64,000 nucleotides of DNA from Neoroseomonas eburnea (GTDB taxonomy: Bacteria; Pseudomonadota; Alphaproteobacteria; Acetobacterales; Acetobacteraceae), in the NCBI RefSeq assembly GCF_018129005.1, contig NZ_JAAEDL010000011.1, positions 105,152 to 169,151 of the forward strand. Reading direction: 5' to 3'. The notes under the pieces are model-generated. The model did not search any database, was not told where the DNA came from, and worked only from the letters and a program-made list of their open reading frames with translations. Below, piece after piece: positions 17,500 through 26,818 of the stretch (positions are counted from its first letter, which is position 1; every line of letters starts with the position of its first letter). Made by a program: the position numbers and the translations under genes.

Positions 17500-19389
17500 G
17501 TGACCGCTCCCCCCCCCGGCCATGACAAATCCCAGGCCCTGTCGCCCGCCCTCATCCTGGGCGTGCTCGGCGTCGTCTACGGCGACATCGGCACCTCGCC
17601 GCTCTACGCCCTGCGCGCCGCACTGCTGCACTTCACCGATGGCGGGCTCGAACGCTGGGAGATCCTCGGCATCCTCAGCCTCATCATCTGGGCGCTGATC
17701 CTCACCGTCACGGTGAAGTACGTCGTCTTCATCCTGCGGGCCGACAATCGCGGGGAAGGCGGCATCCTCGCGCTCATGGCACTGGCCCAGCGCGGCATCG
17801 AATCCGAGCGTGCCCGCTGGGCGGTGGCGCTCATCGGCATCACCGGCGCCTGCCTCTTCTTCGGCGACGGCATCATCACCCCGGCAATCTCCGTGCTGTC
17901 GGCGGTGGAGGGGCTCAAGATCGTCTCCCCGCATTTCGAGGAGGCGGTGATCCCGATCGCGGTGGTGATCCTGCTTGCGCTGTTCCTCGTGCAGTTCCGC
18001 GGCACGGGCAGCATGGGTGCGGTGTTCGGGCCGGTCTGCGCCTGCTGGTTCCTGGCACTCGCCGTGCTCGGCGTCATCGAGATCGTGCACAATCCGGAAG
18101 TGCTGCTGGCGCTGTCGCCGCACTATGCGGTGCAGTTCTGCCTGACCTACAGGCTGGTCGCCTTCATCGCCTTCGGCTCCGTCGTGCTGGCGGTGACGGG
18201 GGCGGAGGCGCTCTACGCCGACATGGGCCATTTCGGCCGGCGGCCGATCCGCTGGGCCTGGCTTTGGCTGGTGCTGCCCTCGCTCGCGCTGAACTATCTC
18301 GGGCAGGGCGCGTTGCTGCTGCGCGAGGCCGAGGCACTGGAGAACCCCTTCTTCCTGCTCGCCCCCGACTGGTTCCGCCTGCCGCTGGTCTTCCTGGCGA
18401 CCGCGGCGACGATCATCGCGAGCCAGGCGATGATCTCGGGCGCCTACACCATCGCCCGGCAATGCGTGCAGCTCGGCTTCATCCCTCGGCTCGAGGTGCG
18501 CCACACCAGCGAGACCGAGGAGGGGCAGATCTACATGCCCCAGATCAACATGATGCTGCTGATCGGCGTGGTGATCCTGGTGATGGCGTTCCACACCTCG
18601 GACAACCTGGCCGCGGCCTATGGCATCGCGGTGACGGGCACCTTCGTCTGTACCTCCTTGCTCGCGATCATCGTCTTCCGGCGGCAGTTCGGCTGGGCCT
18701 GGCCCTTCGCGATCGGCGTCTTCGGCCCGCTGCTGGTGCTCGACCTGCTGTTCTTCGTCTCGAACGTGCTCAAGATTCCGCAGGGCGGCTATGTGCCGCT
18801 GGTGCTCGGCGCAGGGCTCTTCGCGATGATGACGACCTGGCATCGCGGGCGGGAGTTGCTGTTCGCCCGCTTCCGGCAGGACGGGCTGCCGCTGCGCTCC
18901 TTCATCGCGCGGCTGCCGCATTCGCGCACGCTGCGCGTGCCGGGCACCGCGGTGTTCATGACCAGCCAGGCGGATTTCCTGCCCGGCGCGCTGCTGCACA
19001 ACCTGAAGCACAACAAGGTGCTGCACGAGCGCGTGCTGTTCGTGACCGTGACCAACGAGCCGATCCCCTTCGTGGCACCGGAGCGGCGGCGCCAGGTGGA
19101 GGAACTCGCCCCCGACATCCACCGCGTCTCGCTTCTCTACGGCTTCCAGGAAAGCCCGAACATACCGAAGGAGCTCGAATCGCTGCGCGAGGTCGGCATC
19201 CCCTTCGAGCCGATGCAGACCTCCTACTTCCTCGGCCGCGAGACGGTGGTGGCCGCCGCCGTGCCGAAGATGTCGCAGTGGCGGCAGTGGCTCTTCACCA
19301 TCATGAGCCGCAACGCCGTGCCGGCGACGGAATTCTTCCGCATCCCGTCCGACCGCGTGGTCGAGCTCGGCGTGCGGGTGGCGATCTGA
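17500..19389 (+). CDS. kup: Low-affinity potassium uptake protein Kup
   Basis: Inner-membrane K+:H+ symporter of the KUP/HAK/KT family. From the GTG chosen it is 629 residues, the usual length. It opens [25 protein letters not shown], the family signature in the first helix, has about 12 hydrophobic helices in the first 450 residues, and a cytosolic tail of about 180 residues containing [35 protein letters not shown]. Start is uncertain: GTG at 17500 has AGCGAGG just upstream and matches homologue length; in-frame ATGs at 17449, 17464 and 17416 would add 12-28 residues of unlikely sequence. Confidence 0.93.
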   Translation: MTAPPPGHDKSQALSPALILGVLGVVYGDIGTSPLYALRAALLHFTDGGLERWEILGILSLIIWALILTVTVKYVVFILRADNRGEGGILALMALAQRGIESERARWAVALIGITGACLFFGDGIITPAISVLSAVEGLKIVSPHFEEAVIPIAVVILLALFLVQFRGTGSMGAVFGPVCACWFLALAVLGVIEIVHNPEVLLALSPHYAVQFCLTYRLVAFIAFGSVVLAVTGAEALYADMGHFGRRPIRWAWLWLVLPSLALNYLGQGALLLREAEALENPFFLLAPDWFRLPLVFLATAATIIASQAMISGAYTIARQCVQLGFIPRLEVRHTSETEEGQIYMPQINMMLLIGVVILVMAFHTSDNLAAAYGIAVTGTFVCTSLLAIIVFRRQFGWAWPFAIGVFGPLLVLDLLFFVSNVLKIPQGGYVPLVLGAGLFAMMTTWHRGRELLFARFRQDGLPLRSFIARLPHSRTLRVPGTAVFMTSQADFLPGALLHNLKHNKVLHERVLFVTVTNEPIPFVAPERRRQVEELAPDIHRVSLLYGFQESPNIPKELESLREVGIPFEPMQTSYFLGRETVVAAAVPKMSQWRQWLFTIMSRNAVPATEFFRIPSDRVVELGVRVAI

Positions 19390-19399
19390 GAGGCATGCC

Positions 19400-19771
19400 A
19401 TGGCCGCGGTGACAGTGATCCTCGCTCTCGCCGCCGGCCCAGGCTTCCCTCAGGGCAGCCCAGAGCATCGCTACGAGATCGAGCTGGCGCTCGATGCCGG
19501 CGGCCGGCCGGATGCGGCGGCCTGGTCGGCGGACCCGGTGCCCTGGCGGGCGCGGCGGATCCTGCCCGGTGCCGAGCCCTTGCCCGGCGACGTGCAGCAC
19601 GACCCCGACCACGGCTGGTCCATCCGCTTCTTCGGCGCACCGACGGAAGGGCCGGACGTGCCGGAGACCCGATTCGACTGCGGCCCGGACCCGGTGCGCC
19701 CGGGCGAATACGTGACGGTCACGGAGCCGGACGGGGCGGAGTTCGTCTACCGGGTGGTGGGGGTGGGCTGA
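19400..19771 (+). CDS. Conserved-looking small protein of unknown function
   Basis: A 123-residue soluble protein starting MAAVTVILALAAGPGFPQGS. It is rich in acidic and Pro residues and has no clear membrane segment. The composition and the ending EYVTVTEPDGAEFVYRVVGVG suggest an all-beta fold. I recognise no family. It starts 10 bases after the kup stop and is probably co-transcribed with kup; codon use is strongly GC3-biased like its neighbours, supporting coding. Confidence 0.62.
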   Translation: MAAVTVILALAAGPGFPQGSPEHRYEIELALDAGGRPDAAAWSADPVPWRARRILPGAEPLPGDVQHDPDHGWSIRFFGAPTEGPDVPETRFDCGPDPVRPGEYVTVTEPDGAEFVYRVVGVG

Positions 19772-19798
19772 AGCGAGCGGGCCGGCGATGGCCGGCCG

Positions 19799-19844
19799 TG
19801 AAAACGCCAAGAGCGGCTTCCGCACGGGGCGAAAGCCGCTCTTG
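19799..19844 (-). terminator. Intrinsic terminator of tRNA-Ala
   Basis: On the minus strand CAAGAGCGGCTT (19844-19833) pairs perfectly over 12 bases with AAGCCGCTCTTG (19819-19808), followed by GCGTTTTC. It lies 6 bases past the tRNA 3' end. A second GC hairpin (GGCCGGC/GCCGGCC) follows at about 19781-19796 and may serve the plus-strand gene. Confidence 0.85.
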
Positions 19845-19849
19845 AGGGG

Positions 19850-19925
19850 TGGTGGAGCCAAGGGGAGTCGAACCCCTGACCTCCTGAATGCCATTCAGGC
19901 GCTCTCCCAACTGAGCTATGGCCCC
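19850..19925 (-). tRNA. tRNA-Ala (anticodon GGC)
   Basis: A complete 76-base cloverleaf. The acceptor stem is GGGGCCA/TGGCTCC, the D arm GCTCAGTTGGGAGAGC, the anticodon stem-loop CCTGA-ATGGCAT-TCAGG with GGC at positions 34-36, and the T arm contains GGTTCGACTCC. A CCA end is encoded. It reads alanine GCC/GCU codons, the former very frequent in this genome. It is transcribed toward the left and is followed by a strong terminator. No attachment-site-like repeat of its 3' end is visible elsewhere in the window. Confidence 0.97.
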
Positions 19926-20047
19926 CCGGGAAGAGGCGCGGGGTATAACCTCCGCTCTTCGCCCCCGCAAGGGGGCAAGTCCCTCTTTCGGCGCGCCGCG
20001 CGGAAAGGTAGGGAGAAGGCCTCGAAGGCTCGAAGCGGGGAGTGTCC

Positions 20048-20785
20048 ATGGGCAAGGTCTATCCAGACGCGAAGGCGGCGCTGGCCGGCGTGCTGCGCGA
20101 CGGCATGGTCATCCATTCCGGCGGCTTCGGCCTGTGCGGCATCCCCTCCCTGCTGATCGAGGCGATCCGCGAATCGGGCGTGAAGGACCTCACGGTCGTC
20201 TCGAACAATGCCGGCATCGACGATGCCGGGCTCGGCCTGCTGCTCAAGACGCGGCAGATCCGCAAGATGATCAGCAGCTACGTCGGCGAGAACGCGGAAT
20301 TCGCCCGCCAGTACCTCGCCGGAGAACTCGAGATCGAGTTCAACCCGCAGGGCACGCTGGCCGAGCGCATCCGCGCCGGCGGCGCCGGCATCCCCGCCTT
20401 CTTCACCAGGACCGGCGTCGGCACCGACGTCGCGAAGGGCAAGGAGACGCGGGACTTCGACGGCGAGACCTATGTGATGGAACGCGGGATCTTCGCCGAC
20501 CTCGCCATCGTCCACGCCTACAAGGGCGATACCGAGGGCAACCTCGTCTATCGGAAGACGGCGCGGAACTTCAATCCGATGATGGCGACCGCCGCCAAGG
20601 TCACGGTGGCGCAGGTCGAACACCTGGTGCGGCCCGGCGAGATCGACGCGGACCACATCCACACCCCCGGCATCTTCGTGAAGCGCATGATCCTCTGCCC
20701 GCCGGGCTACGACAAGCGCATCGAACAGCGCACCGTGCGCAAGCACCCCGCCGCCGCGGCGGCTGGCGCCGAATCCCTGGCCTGA
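20048..20785 (+). CDS. scoA: Succinyl-CoA:3-ketoacid CoA-transferase, subunit A
   Basis: Alpha subunit (245 residues) of the 3-oxoacid CoA-transferase that moves CoA from succinyl-CoA to acetoacetate, for ketone-body or PHB-derived acetoacetate use. Recognisable blocks are GMVIHSGGFGLCGIPSLLIEAI, LTVVSNNAGIDDAGLGLLL, and the GTLAERIRAGGAGIPAFFTRTGVGT segment that forms the CoA site. An upstream in-frame GTG two codons earlier is possible; ATG was preferred, 5 bases after GGGGAG. It is followed by scoB after 12 bases. Confidence 0.94.
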   Translation: MGKVYPDAKAALAGVLRDGMVIHSGGFGLCGIPSLLIEAIRESGVKDLTVVSNNAGIDDAGLGLLLKTRQIRKMISSYVGENAEFARQYLAGELEIEFNPQGTLAERIRAGGAGIPAFFTRTGVGTDVAKGKETRDFDGETYVMERGIFADLAIVHAYKGDTEGNLVYRKTARNFNPMMATAAKVTVAQVEHLVRPGEIDADHIHTPGIFVKRMILCPPGYDKRIEQRTVRKHPAAAAAGAESLA

Positions 20786-20797
20786 GGAGAAGCGGAC

Positions 20798-21451
<654 letters not shown>

Positions 21452-21776
21452 GCGGCCTAGGGCTGCGCGCGTCGGCGCCCGTTCCGATGGTTCAGCGCGG
21501 AACGGGGGGTTGCTTTTCAGGCTGGTGAATCGAGGGGGCTTCGCCCCCTCGAGCTCCCCCACCAGGGGACGACGGTCCCCTGGACCCGCGGTGACTCAAG
21601 ATCTTGGGTTCCGAAGCGCTTGGGCCACCGGAAAAGCGGCGGCGCCCGTCTTGGAAGCGTTCCGACCGCCGGCTGGAGCGGTTTCCGTTCGCCTTGGCTC
21701 AAGGCAAGCGCTCCAGCCTTCTGTTTTCGCGAGCATCTTTGCCCGATCAGGTGATTCCACCTGATCGGGATCTGCT
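21452..21776. repeat. 325-base spacer carrying a family-2 dispersed repeat
   Basis: From 21531 a GAGGGGGCTTCGCCCCCTC hairpin leads into GAGCTCCCCCACCAGGGGACGACGGTCCCCTGGACCCGCGGTGACTC, with a nested CCAGGGGAC/GTCCCCTGG hairpin. The sequence continues AAGATCTTGGGTTCCGAAGCGC to about 21626. It matches the copies at 11614 and 55843. Near the right end there is an inverted repeat GATCAGGTGATTCCACCTGATC at 21747-21768. No gene is supported. Confidence 0.75.
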
Positions 21777-22502
21777 CTAACGAACCTGCCCCAGCACGAA
21801 GGCCGTGAGCCCGAACACGCGATTGTGCCGGAACACCGGCAGTTCGGCGCGGCAAAGGCCGCTGAGCACCGTGTTCACCACCGGTCCGTGGTGGCGCATG
21901 TCGCTGCGCGCCTCCGGCGATTGCCCCGACCAGGCCTGCCCGATCGCCGCCGGCAGGCGGCGCAGGGCCGCGATCGGGAAGACGCTCGCGAAGAAGTAGC
22001 AGGAACGATGGATGTCGAGCCCGCAGTCGCGCGCGACGGCCTCGATCTGCCGCACGGTGTAGCGCCGGCGATGACCGAGGAACACATCGTGCCCGCTCCA
22101 GAGCCACTGGAACGCCGGCACGCTGATGAGCACCGTGCTGCCCGGCCGCGCGAGCCGCAGATACTGCCCGAGCAGGCCGGCATCGTCGTCCACATGCTCC
22201 AGCACATCCATCAGGAGCAGGAGATCCGCATCCGTCCCGTCGATCTCGCGCCGGAACAGGATGGGCTTGCCGGCCTCCTGCTCGTCGCGGTCCGCGGGAT
22301 AGTTGGGATCGACGCAGACCGCGCGCTCGGCCCTGGTCGCGCGGAGGATCTCACGGGCGAAGAAGCCCGACCCGGCGCCGACATCCAGCACCGATCGCGG
22401 CGCACGATCCCCGAGCAGAGACAGGACGGCGTGACGCTTGCTTCGGTAGTACCAGTGCGCTCCGATGGAGTCGCCCAGCACGTCCTGCTCGAGCAGGTCC
22501 AT
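21777..22502 (-). CDS. Class I SAM-dependent methyltransferase
   Basis: A 241-residue protein with the SAM-binding core of class I methyltransferases: motif I SVLDVGAGSGFFAREIL at about residues 37-53, an acidic motif II region (AVCVDPNYP), and LLLLMDVLEHVDDDAGLL for motif IV. PGSTVLISVPAFQWLWSGHDVFLGHRRRYT closely resembles ubiquinone/polysaccharide-type methyltransferases that often sit beside glycosyltransferases. A C-terminal hydrophobic stretch ends AFVLGQVR. Substrate is unknown, and no biosynthetic neighbour helps. Confidence 0.85.
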   Translation of the reverse strand: MDLLEQDVLGDSIGAHWYYRSKRHAVLSLLGDRAPRSVLDVGAGSGFFAREILRATRAERAVCVDPNYPADRDEQEAGKPILFRREIDGTDADLLLLMDVLEHVDDDAGLLGQYLRLARPGSTVLISVPAFQWLWSGHDVFLGHRRRYTVRQIEAVARDCGLDIHRSCYFFASVFPIAALRRLPAAIGQAWSGQSPEARSDMRHHGPVVNTVLSGLCRAELPVFRHNRVFGLTAFVLGQVR

Positions 22503-22974
22503 GCATCATGCTCCCGGCGTCGTCGCTGCGAATGTCGCGAAGATGCAGGCTAGCAGGCGATAACCATCACGGAAACAACACGAAAGCGCCGGTCGCCGGG
22601 ATCGGCGCGCGGCCCGATCCGTCGCCCACGCCTCCACGATCTGGATCGCCCAACGTGACCTTCCGATGCCGGATCCGCCGAGGATTGCCCTTGGTGGATC
22701 CGGCGTGCGCCGCCGGCTCGCGCATGGCCTCCCCGCCGCTTCCCGCGCGCATGCCTGATCGTCGAAGGCCGAGGCGCCGGCGATCCGGCATGAAGATGAG
22801 CCGCACGACCGCCGCACCATTCGCATCCTCCCGACGTGACGACAGGGCGGCCCGCCTCGACGCACCCTGCCCGCACCGGCGAAGGCTTCGCTCGTCCGGC
22901 ACGACCATGCGCAGGGGCTTGCCGGGGCAGCCCCGGCCTGCGATGCAACGCGCCTCCGCAGGAGGAATGCGTCC
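22503..22974. other. 472-base region without a supported gene
   Basis: Between the divergently oriented methyltransferase and the RraA-like gene. Several reading frames are open but have no homology that I recognise, no good ribosome-binding site and mixed codon bias. The stretch may contain worn copies of the dispersed repeats or decayed coding sequence. A GCAGGAGGAATGCG ribosome-binding site at the right end (22959-22969) belongs to the RraA-like gene. Confidence 0.5.
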
Positions 22975-23676
22975 ATGCCGTTGACCGCCGCCCAGAAGAC
23001 CGCCCTCGAGGGCGTCACCACCGCCACGCTGACCACCGTGCTGCTCAAGAAGGGCGTGCGGTTCTGCTACATCGCCGGTTCCCGCCCGATCGTGCCGGGC
23101 AAGGCGAAGCGCATCGTCGGCCCGGCCTTCACCCTGCGCTTCACGCCGACGCGCGAGGACCTGGCGACGGTCGATTCCTGGTCCTCCCCGCGCTCGACCC
23201 GTGCGGCGATCGAGGAGATGCCGGAAGGCTGCGTCGCGGTCGCCGATGCGATGGGCTGCACGGCGGCCGGCATCTTCGGCGACATCCTGTGCGCCCGCAT
23301 GGCGAAGAAGGGCGTCGCCGGCCTGGTGACGGACGGCGTGCTGCGCGACGGCGCCGGCGTCATCGGCACCGGCCTGCCGGTGTTCTGCCAGGGCTATGTG
23401 GCCCCGGCCTCGGTCGCCGCGCTGAACTTCGTCGGCTGGCAGGAGACGATCGGCTGCGGCGGCGTCACCGTCATTCCCGGCGACATTATCGTGGCGGACC
23501 AGGACGGCGCCGTGGTGATCCCGCAGGCGCTGCTCGACGCGGTGGTGGAAGCCGCCGTGGAGCAGGAACGCCTCGAAGCCTGGATCATGACCGAGGTGGA
23601 GCGCGGCGTCCCCCTGCCCGGCCTCTACCCCCCCAACGCGGAAACCAAGGCCCGCTACGAGGCCAGCCGCAAGTAG
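22975..23676 (+). CDS. RraA-like family protein (aldolase / RraA superfamily)
   Basis: A 233-residue member of the RraA/HMG-aldolase (4-carboxy-4-hydroxy-2-oxoadipate aldolase) superfamily. Conserved blocks are VAVADAMGCTAAGIFGDILCARMAKKGVAGLVTDGVLRD (substrate and Mg site, with the RD pair in GVLRDG) and GGVTVIPGDIIVADQDGAVVIPQ. The name 'regulator of RNase' applies only to E. coli RraA; longer proteins like this one with a C-terminal LPGLYPPNAETKARYEA tail are more likely metal-dependent aldolases or decarboxylases. Strong Shine-Dalgarno upstream; no operon partner. Confidence 0.85.
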   Translation: MPLTAAQKTALEGVTTATLTTVLLKKGVRFCYIAGSRPIVPGKAKRIVGPAFTLRFTPTREDLATVDSWSSPRSTRAAIEEMPEGCVAVADAMGCTAAGIFGDILCARMAKKGVAGLVTDGVLRDGAGVIGTGLPVFCQGYVAPASVAALNFVGWQETIGCGGVTVIPGDIIVADQDGAVVIPQALLDAVVEAAVEQERLEAWIMTEVERGVPLPGLYPPNAETKARYEASRK

Positions 23677-23776
23677 CGGGTCCGGAGGGTCCTTCGCCCC
23701 TCCACGTCGGGCACCCGAGGCAATTGCGCCGCGATGGCCTCGGCAACCCGCCGGTCGGGAGGGGCGCAGCCGCGCC

Positions 23777-24520
23777 CTACCGTTCCAGCGTGACGCGGGA
23801 GGGCGTGACCACCACGCCATTGGATCGCCCGCCGGCGGCGAAGGTCTCGATCCGCGTCGCGTAGCCCTGAGCCGCCACCATCCCGGTGGCGGTGTCCACC
23901 GCGACGCGCGCGAAGATGGCGATGCGCGCTTGTGCCTCCCCCCCGCGCAGCCGCCCGGCGAGTTCCACGGCGCAGCGCGCGACGAGCACCGGGCGCTGCC
24001 CGACGGCCGCGCTGCCTTCGACCCGGCAGGTGCCGGCGCGCGGCGAGCCTTCGATCGGCAGGACGAAATCCTCGCGCGGGCCGATCCGCCGGCGCTCCAG
24101 GCTGATGGTCACGAACTGCTCCCGCCAGGCGGCGAGCAGCCCGTCGCGCGCCGCATCCGGCGGCGGCGTGGCGCCGTCGGCGCCGATGGCGACGAACTCC
24201 GCGACGCGCCCCTCGGCCGTGCGCAACGCGGAGATGCGCAGCCCCGTCGCCTCCTGGAGCAGGATCAGGCGCATGCCGCCGGCCTCGGGCCTGGCCTCGA
24301 TCACGCCGAGGCAGTCGCGCTGCGGCGGGCGGCCCGGCCGCAGGGTCTGTTCCCGGCAGATGCGCTGCCAAGGACCCCAGGCCGTGCCGCCGATGGCAAC
24401 CGGTGCCGTCATCGCGCGCACCGCGCCGTCGAGCGGCAGGGCGGGCGCGGCGGCGCGCCAGTCGGCCGGCTGCGCGGCCGCGGGGCCGGCGAGGAACAGC
24501 AGCGCGAGGAATCTCCTCAT
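23777..24520 (-). CDS. Exported protein of unknown function
   Basis: A 247-residue protein with a Sec signal peptide (MRRFLALLFLAGPAAAQ). The mature part is beta-rich with four cysteines that may pair (ICREQTLRPG, QRDCLGVIEA, GTCRVEGSA and VARCAVEL). The order of motifs, ending in VAAQGYATRIETFAAGGRSNGVVVTPSRVTLER, does not match a family that I know. The start overlaps the stop of the preceding small reading frame by 4 bases (ATGA), suggesting translational coupling. Confidence 0.7.
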   Translation of the reverse strand: MRRFLALLFLAGPAAAQPADWRAAAPALPLDGAVRAMTAPVAIGGTAWGPWQRICREQTLRPGRPPQRDCLGVIEARPEAGGMRLILLQEATGLRISALRTAEGRVAEFVAIGADGATPPPDAARDGLLAAWREQFVTISLERRRIGPREDFVLPIEGSPRAGTCRVEGSAAVGQRPVLVARCAVELAGRLRGGEAQARIAIFARVAVDTATGMVAAQGYATRIETFAAGGRSNGVVVTPSRVTLER

Positions 24521-24717
24521 CCCAGGTTCCGTCGCGCCGTGCCCCGCATCGCCATCCGCTCCCCGCGGCCACGCCGGTCCATGTCCATCACCAGGCGGGA
24601 CGCATCGCGATGCCTTGGCACCGCGCCCGCCCCGACGCCGATCGCGCCACGGTGCCGGCGCGTGGCGTCAAGCACCTCCAGGCGGAAGAACAGGCGATCA
24701 CCGTCCTTCACTTCCAT
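24517..24717 (-). CDS. Small basic protein, translationally coupled to the exported unknown
   Basis: A 66-residue reading frame from ATG 24717 (MEVKDGDRLFFRLEVLDATR; an earlier ATG at 24738 would add seven residues). It is rich in Arg, with strong GC3 bias in every codon block, and its TGA overlaps the ATG of the exported 247-residue protein. The opening 'KDGDRLFFRLEVLDATRRHRG' has the look of a small beta-barrel, but no family is recognised. Confidence is limited by size; the coupled overlap is the main support. Confidence 0.5.
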   Translation of the reverse strand: MEVKDGDRLFFRLEVLDATRRHRGAIGVGAGAVPRHRDASRLVMDMDRRGRGERMAMRGTARRNLG

Positions 24718-24785
24718 TCCATCCGCGCTCCGCAGCACCCCGCCACCCTATCCCGGCCCCGCGCAGCACGGCTAGAACGGCAGCC

Positions 24786-26570
24786 ATGAGCGGCAGCACG
24801 ATGGATGCGGTGCGGGAAGGGCTGGCGCGGGGGCTGGCGCGCTTCCTCGCCCCGGCGCGACTCCCGGACGGCTTCGCGCCGGCCTTCGCAGAGGCGCCGC
24901 GCGGCGCGGTGTTCGACCTCGCAGCCAATGCCGCGGCGGCGGAGGCCCTGGCCCACCCGCTGCTCGGCGGTGCGGAGGGGGCGCTCGACCTGCTGCTCGC
25001 GCTCGCGGCCGAGGGCGGTGCGCCGCGCGCCCTCGGCCCCGCGCGGCTGGTCGTCGAGGACGAATCGCCGCGCGACTTCCGCATCGCGACGCCGCACCAC
25101 CTGTTCACCGGCAACCTCTTGCGCGGGGAGATCCGCCAGCACCTGCACGGGCAGGACGGGCCGCCGGCGGCGCTGCACGGCGGCAACCTGGTGGAGTTCA
25201 CCTACAAGGGCCGCCGCCACTGCCTCGATGTGGAGGATGCGATCGTCGGCGCCGGCATCGAGCCTGGCGAGGGCGGCGTCCGGCTCCTCCACGACAGCGA
25301 GCTCGCCGGCCGCGGCCGCTTCTCCCGCGGCGCGCCGACGCCGGTCGCGCGGCTGCGCTACGCCTATGAGATCCGCGCCGACAGCCCCGCCGTGACGCTC
25401 ACCGTCACGCTGACGGTGCTGCCCGGCATCACGCTCGAACGCGTGCGGGTCACCACCGCCTGCGATGCGATGAGCCCCGGCGACGGGGTGGACTACGGCA
25501 CGCTGGTCTTCGGGGAGGGCGCGGAGGCGCGACGCCTGCCGAGCCCGGGCGGCGAGAACGTGACGGTGCAGGACGGGCCCGTCGCCGCCTTCGCCGTGCT
25601 GCAGGACCGTGCGGCGTCACGCGCGCTGTCCTTGCGGCTGCGGCCGCTCGGGCCGGCGGCGCTGCTCAGCGTGAAGGCGAGCGGGCCGGCGGAGGCGCGG
25701 CTGCATTGGCTGCTGGCACGCTATGCCGCGGCGCGCCTGCCGTCCGGCGGCACGCTGACCGCCGCGGAGGAACGCTTGCTGCTGCGTGGTACCGGCGCGC
25801 CGCTTGCGGTTCCGCGTGGCGCCGATGCGGCGAGCGCGGCGCCTGCCGCCGCCATCGCCGCGGCGCTCGCGACACATGCCCTGCTCTCCCCCGGCACGCG
25901 CGGCGCCGTACTGAGGGACAGCGCGCTGCGCGCGTTGGCCGCCTTCGATGCGGACGGCGCGGCACCCGCCGAGTTGGCGCAGGCGCTGATGGCGGCCGAG
26001 GCCCTGCACCGCGCGACCGCGGATGCGGCGCTGGCCGGCCGGATGGGGACGCTCGCCGCCGGGCTGCTGGCGACGCAGCGGCCCTCCGGCGTGTTCCGCG
26101 AGGACGGCACCGCGCCCGCGACGGTCGCCGACCACGCCGCCGCACTGCTGGCGCTGGCCCGGCACCTAGCGCTCACGCCCTCGGCCAAGGGGACGGAGGC
26201 GGTGCGGCGCGGCCTGGCAGCGGTGGCGCTGGCGACGCTGCCGGGGCCGCTCGACACGCTGGCGCTGCGCGGCGAAGGCGACCCGGTGGCCGGCGGAACG
26301 GAGGACCTTGCGCGGCTGCTGCGCGCGCTGCGCGCGGTGCAGGGCGCGCGCGCGGCGGGTGCGGTGCGGCTGCCGGAGGAGGAGGCGCGACGCCTCGCCT
26401 TCCTGGCCGAGACGGCGACGACGCTGCTGCAGGGCCGCATCCGGCCGGAAGGCGAGGTGCTGGTCGTCGCGGCGGGCGCGCCGGGGTCGGCATCCTCGCT
26501 CGGGGCGCAGGCGGCGGCGCTGGCGGCGCTGCTACCGCCGGAAGCGGCCGTCGTGCGGGTCGCAGCGTGA
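24786..26570 (+). CDS. Large cytosolic protein of unknown function (beta-sandwich plus alpha/alpha-toroid-like)
   Basis: A 594-residue protein without signal peptide or membrane helix, starting MSGSTMDAVREGLARGLARF. Residues about 90-300 look beta-rich (FTGNLLRGEIRQHLHGQ, TYKGRRHCLDVEDAI, SPAVTLTVTLTVLPGITLERVRV). Residues about 330-590 are repeated Ala/Leu helices (ALATHALLSPGTRGAVLRDSALRALAAF and MAAEALHRATADAALAGRMGTLAAGLLA). That layout recalls carbohydrate-active enzymes with an alpha/alpha toroid, but no catalytic motif is recognised, so function is unassigned. GC bias is extreme even for this genome. Confidence 0.72.
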   Translation: MSGSTMDAVREGLARGLARFLAPARLPDGFAPAFAEAPRGAVFDLAANAAAAEALAHPLLGGAEGALDLLLALAAEGGAPRALGPARLVVEDESPRDFRIATPHHLFTGNLLRGEIRQHLHGQDGPPAALHGGNLVEFTYKGRRHCLDVEDAIVGAGIEPGEGGVRLLHDSELAGRGRFSRGAPTPVARLRYAYEIRADSPAVTLTVTLTVLPGITLERVRVTTACDAMSPGDGVDYGTLVFGEGAEARRLPSPGGENVTVQDGPVAAFAVLQDRAASRALSLRLRPLGPAALLSVKASGPAEARLHWLLARYAAARLPSGGTLTAAEERLLLRGTGAPLAVPRGADAASAAPAAAIAAALATHALLSPGTRGAVLRDSALRALAAFDADGAAPAELAQALMAAEALHRATADAALAGRMGTLAAGLLATQRPSGVFREDGTAPATVADHAAALLALARHLALTPSAKGTEAVRRGLAAVALATLPGPLDTLALRGEGDPVAGGTEDLARLLRALRAVQGARAAGAVRLPEEEARRLAFLAETATTLLQGRIRPEGEVLVVAAGAPGSASSLGAQAAALAALLPPEAAVVRVAA

Positions 26571-26681
26571 CCGATGGAGCGCCGCGGAGGCGGAAATCCT
26601 CCCTCGGGCGGTGCTGCGCAGCCCCGCCGGTCCCTGCGCCCCCTCGGTTTCCCCCCTGGCCGTCCCGCCCCCGGCGAGCCG

Positions 26682-26738
26682 CCAGGTTCCCAAAGAAGGA
26701 GGGGGGATTCGGGGGGAGTTCCCTCCCCCCGTTCTTCC
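26682..26738. repeat. Dispersed palindromic repeat, family 1 (half unit), at the DUF2272 gene 5' end
   Basis: CCAGGTTCCCAAAGAAGGAGGGGGGATTC is followed by the hairpin CGGGGGGAG/CTCCCCCCG region at about 26710-26731. It is the same as the right half of the element at 29705-29836. It lies immediately upstream of, and in frame with, the sequence coding the lipoprotein-like leader of the next gene. Confidence 0.75.
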
Positions 26739-26818
26739 TTTTTCTTGGCCTGGTCGCCTGTGCCGCCCCGCCCGCGCCCGAACCCCCCCTCTCCTACCCG
26801 CCTGCGGCCCGCGCCCGC

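Noticed and set aside
19850..19925. tRNA-Ala as a possible integration site for a mobile island.
   Set aside because: No second copy of the tRNA 3' end, no integrase and no change in composition beside it.
21452..21776. A possible small gene or sRNA in the spacer after scoB.
   Set aside because: All frames are short, and the hairpins match the family-2 repeat present at two other places.
22975..23676. Naming the protein a 'regulator of RNase E' (RraA).
   Set aside because: Only the E. coli-type short RraA has this role; length and motifs fit metal-dependent aldolases better, so a general family name is used.
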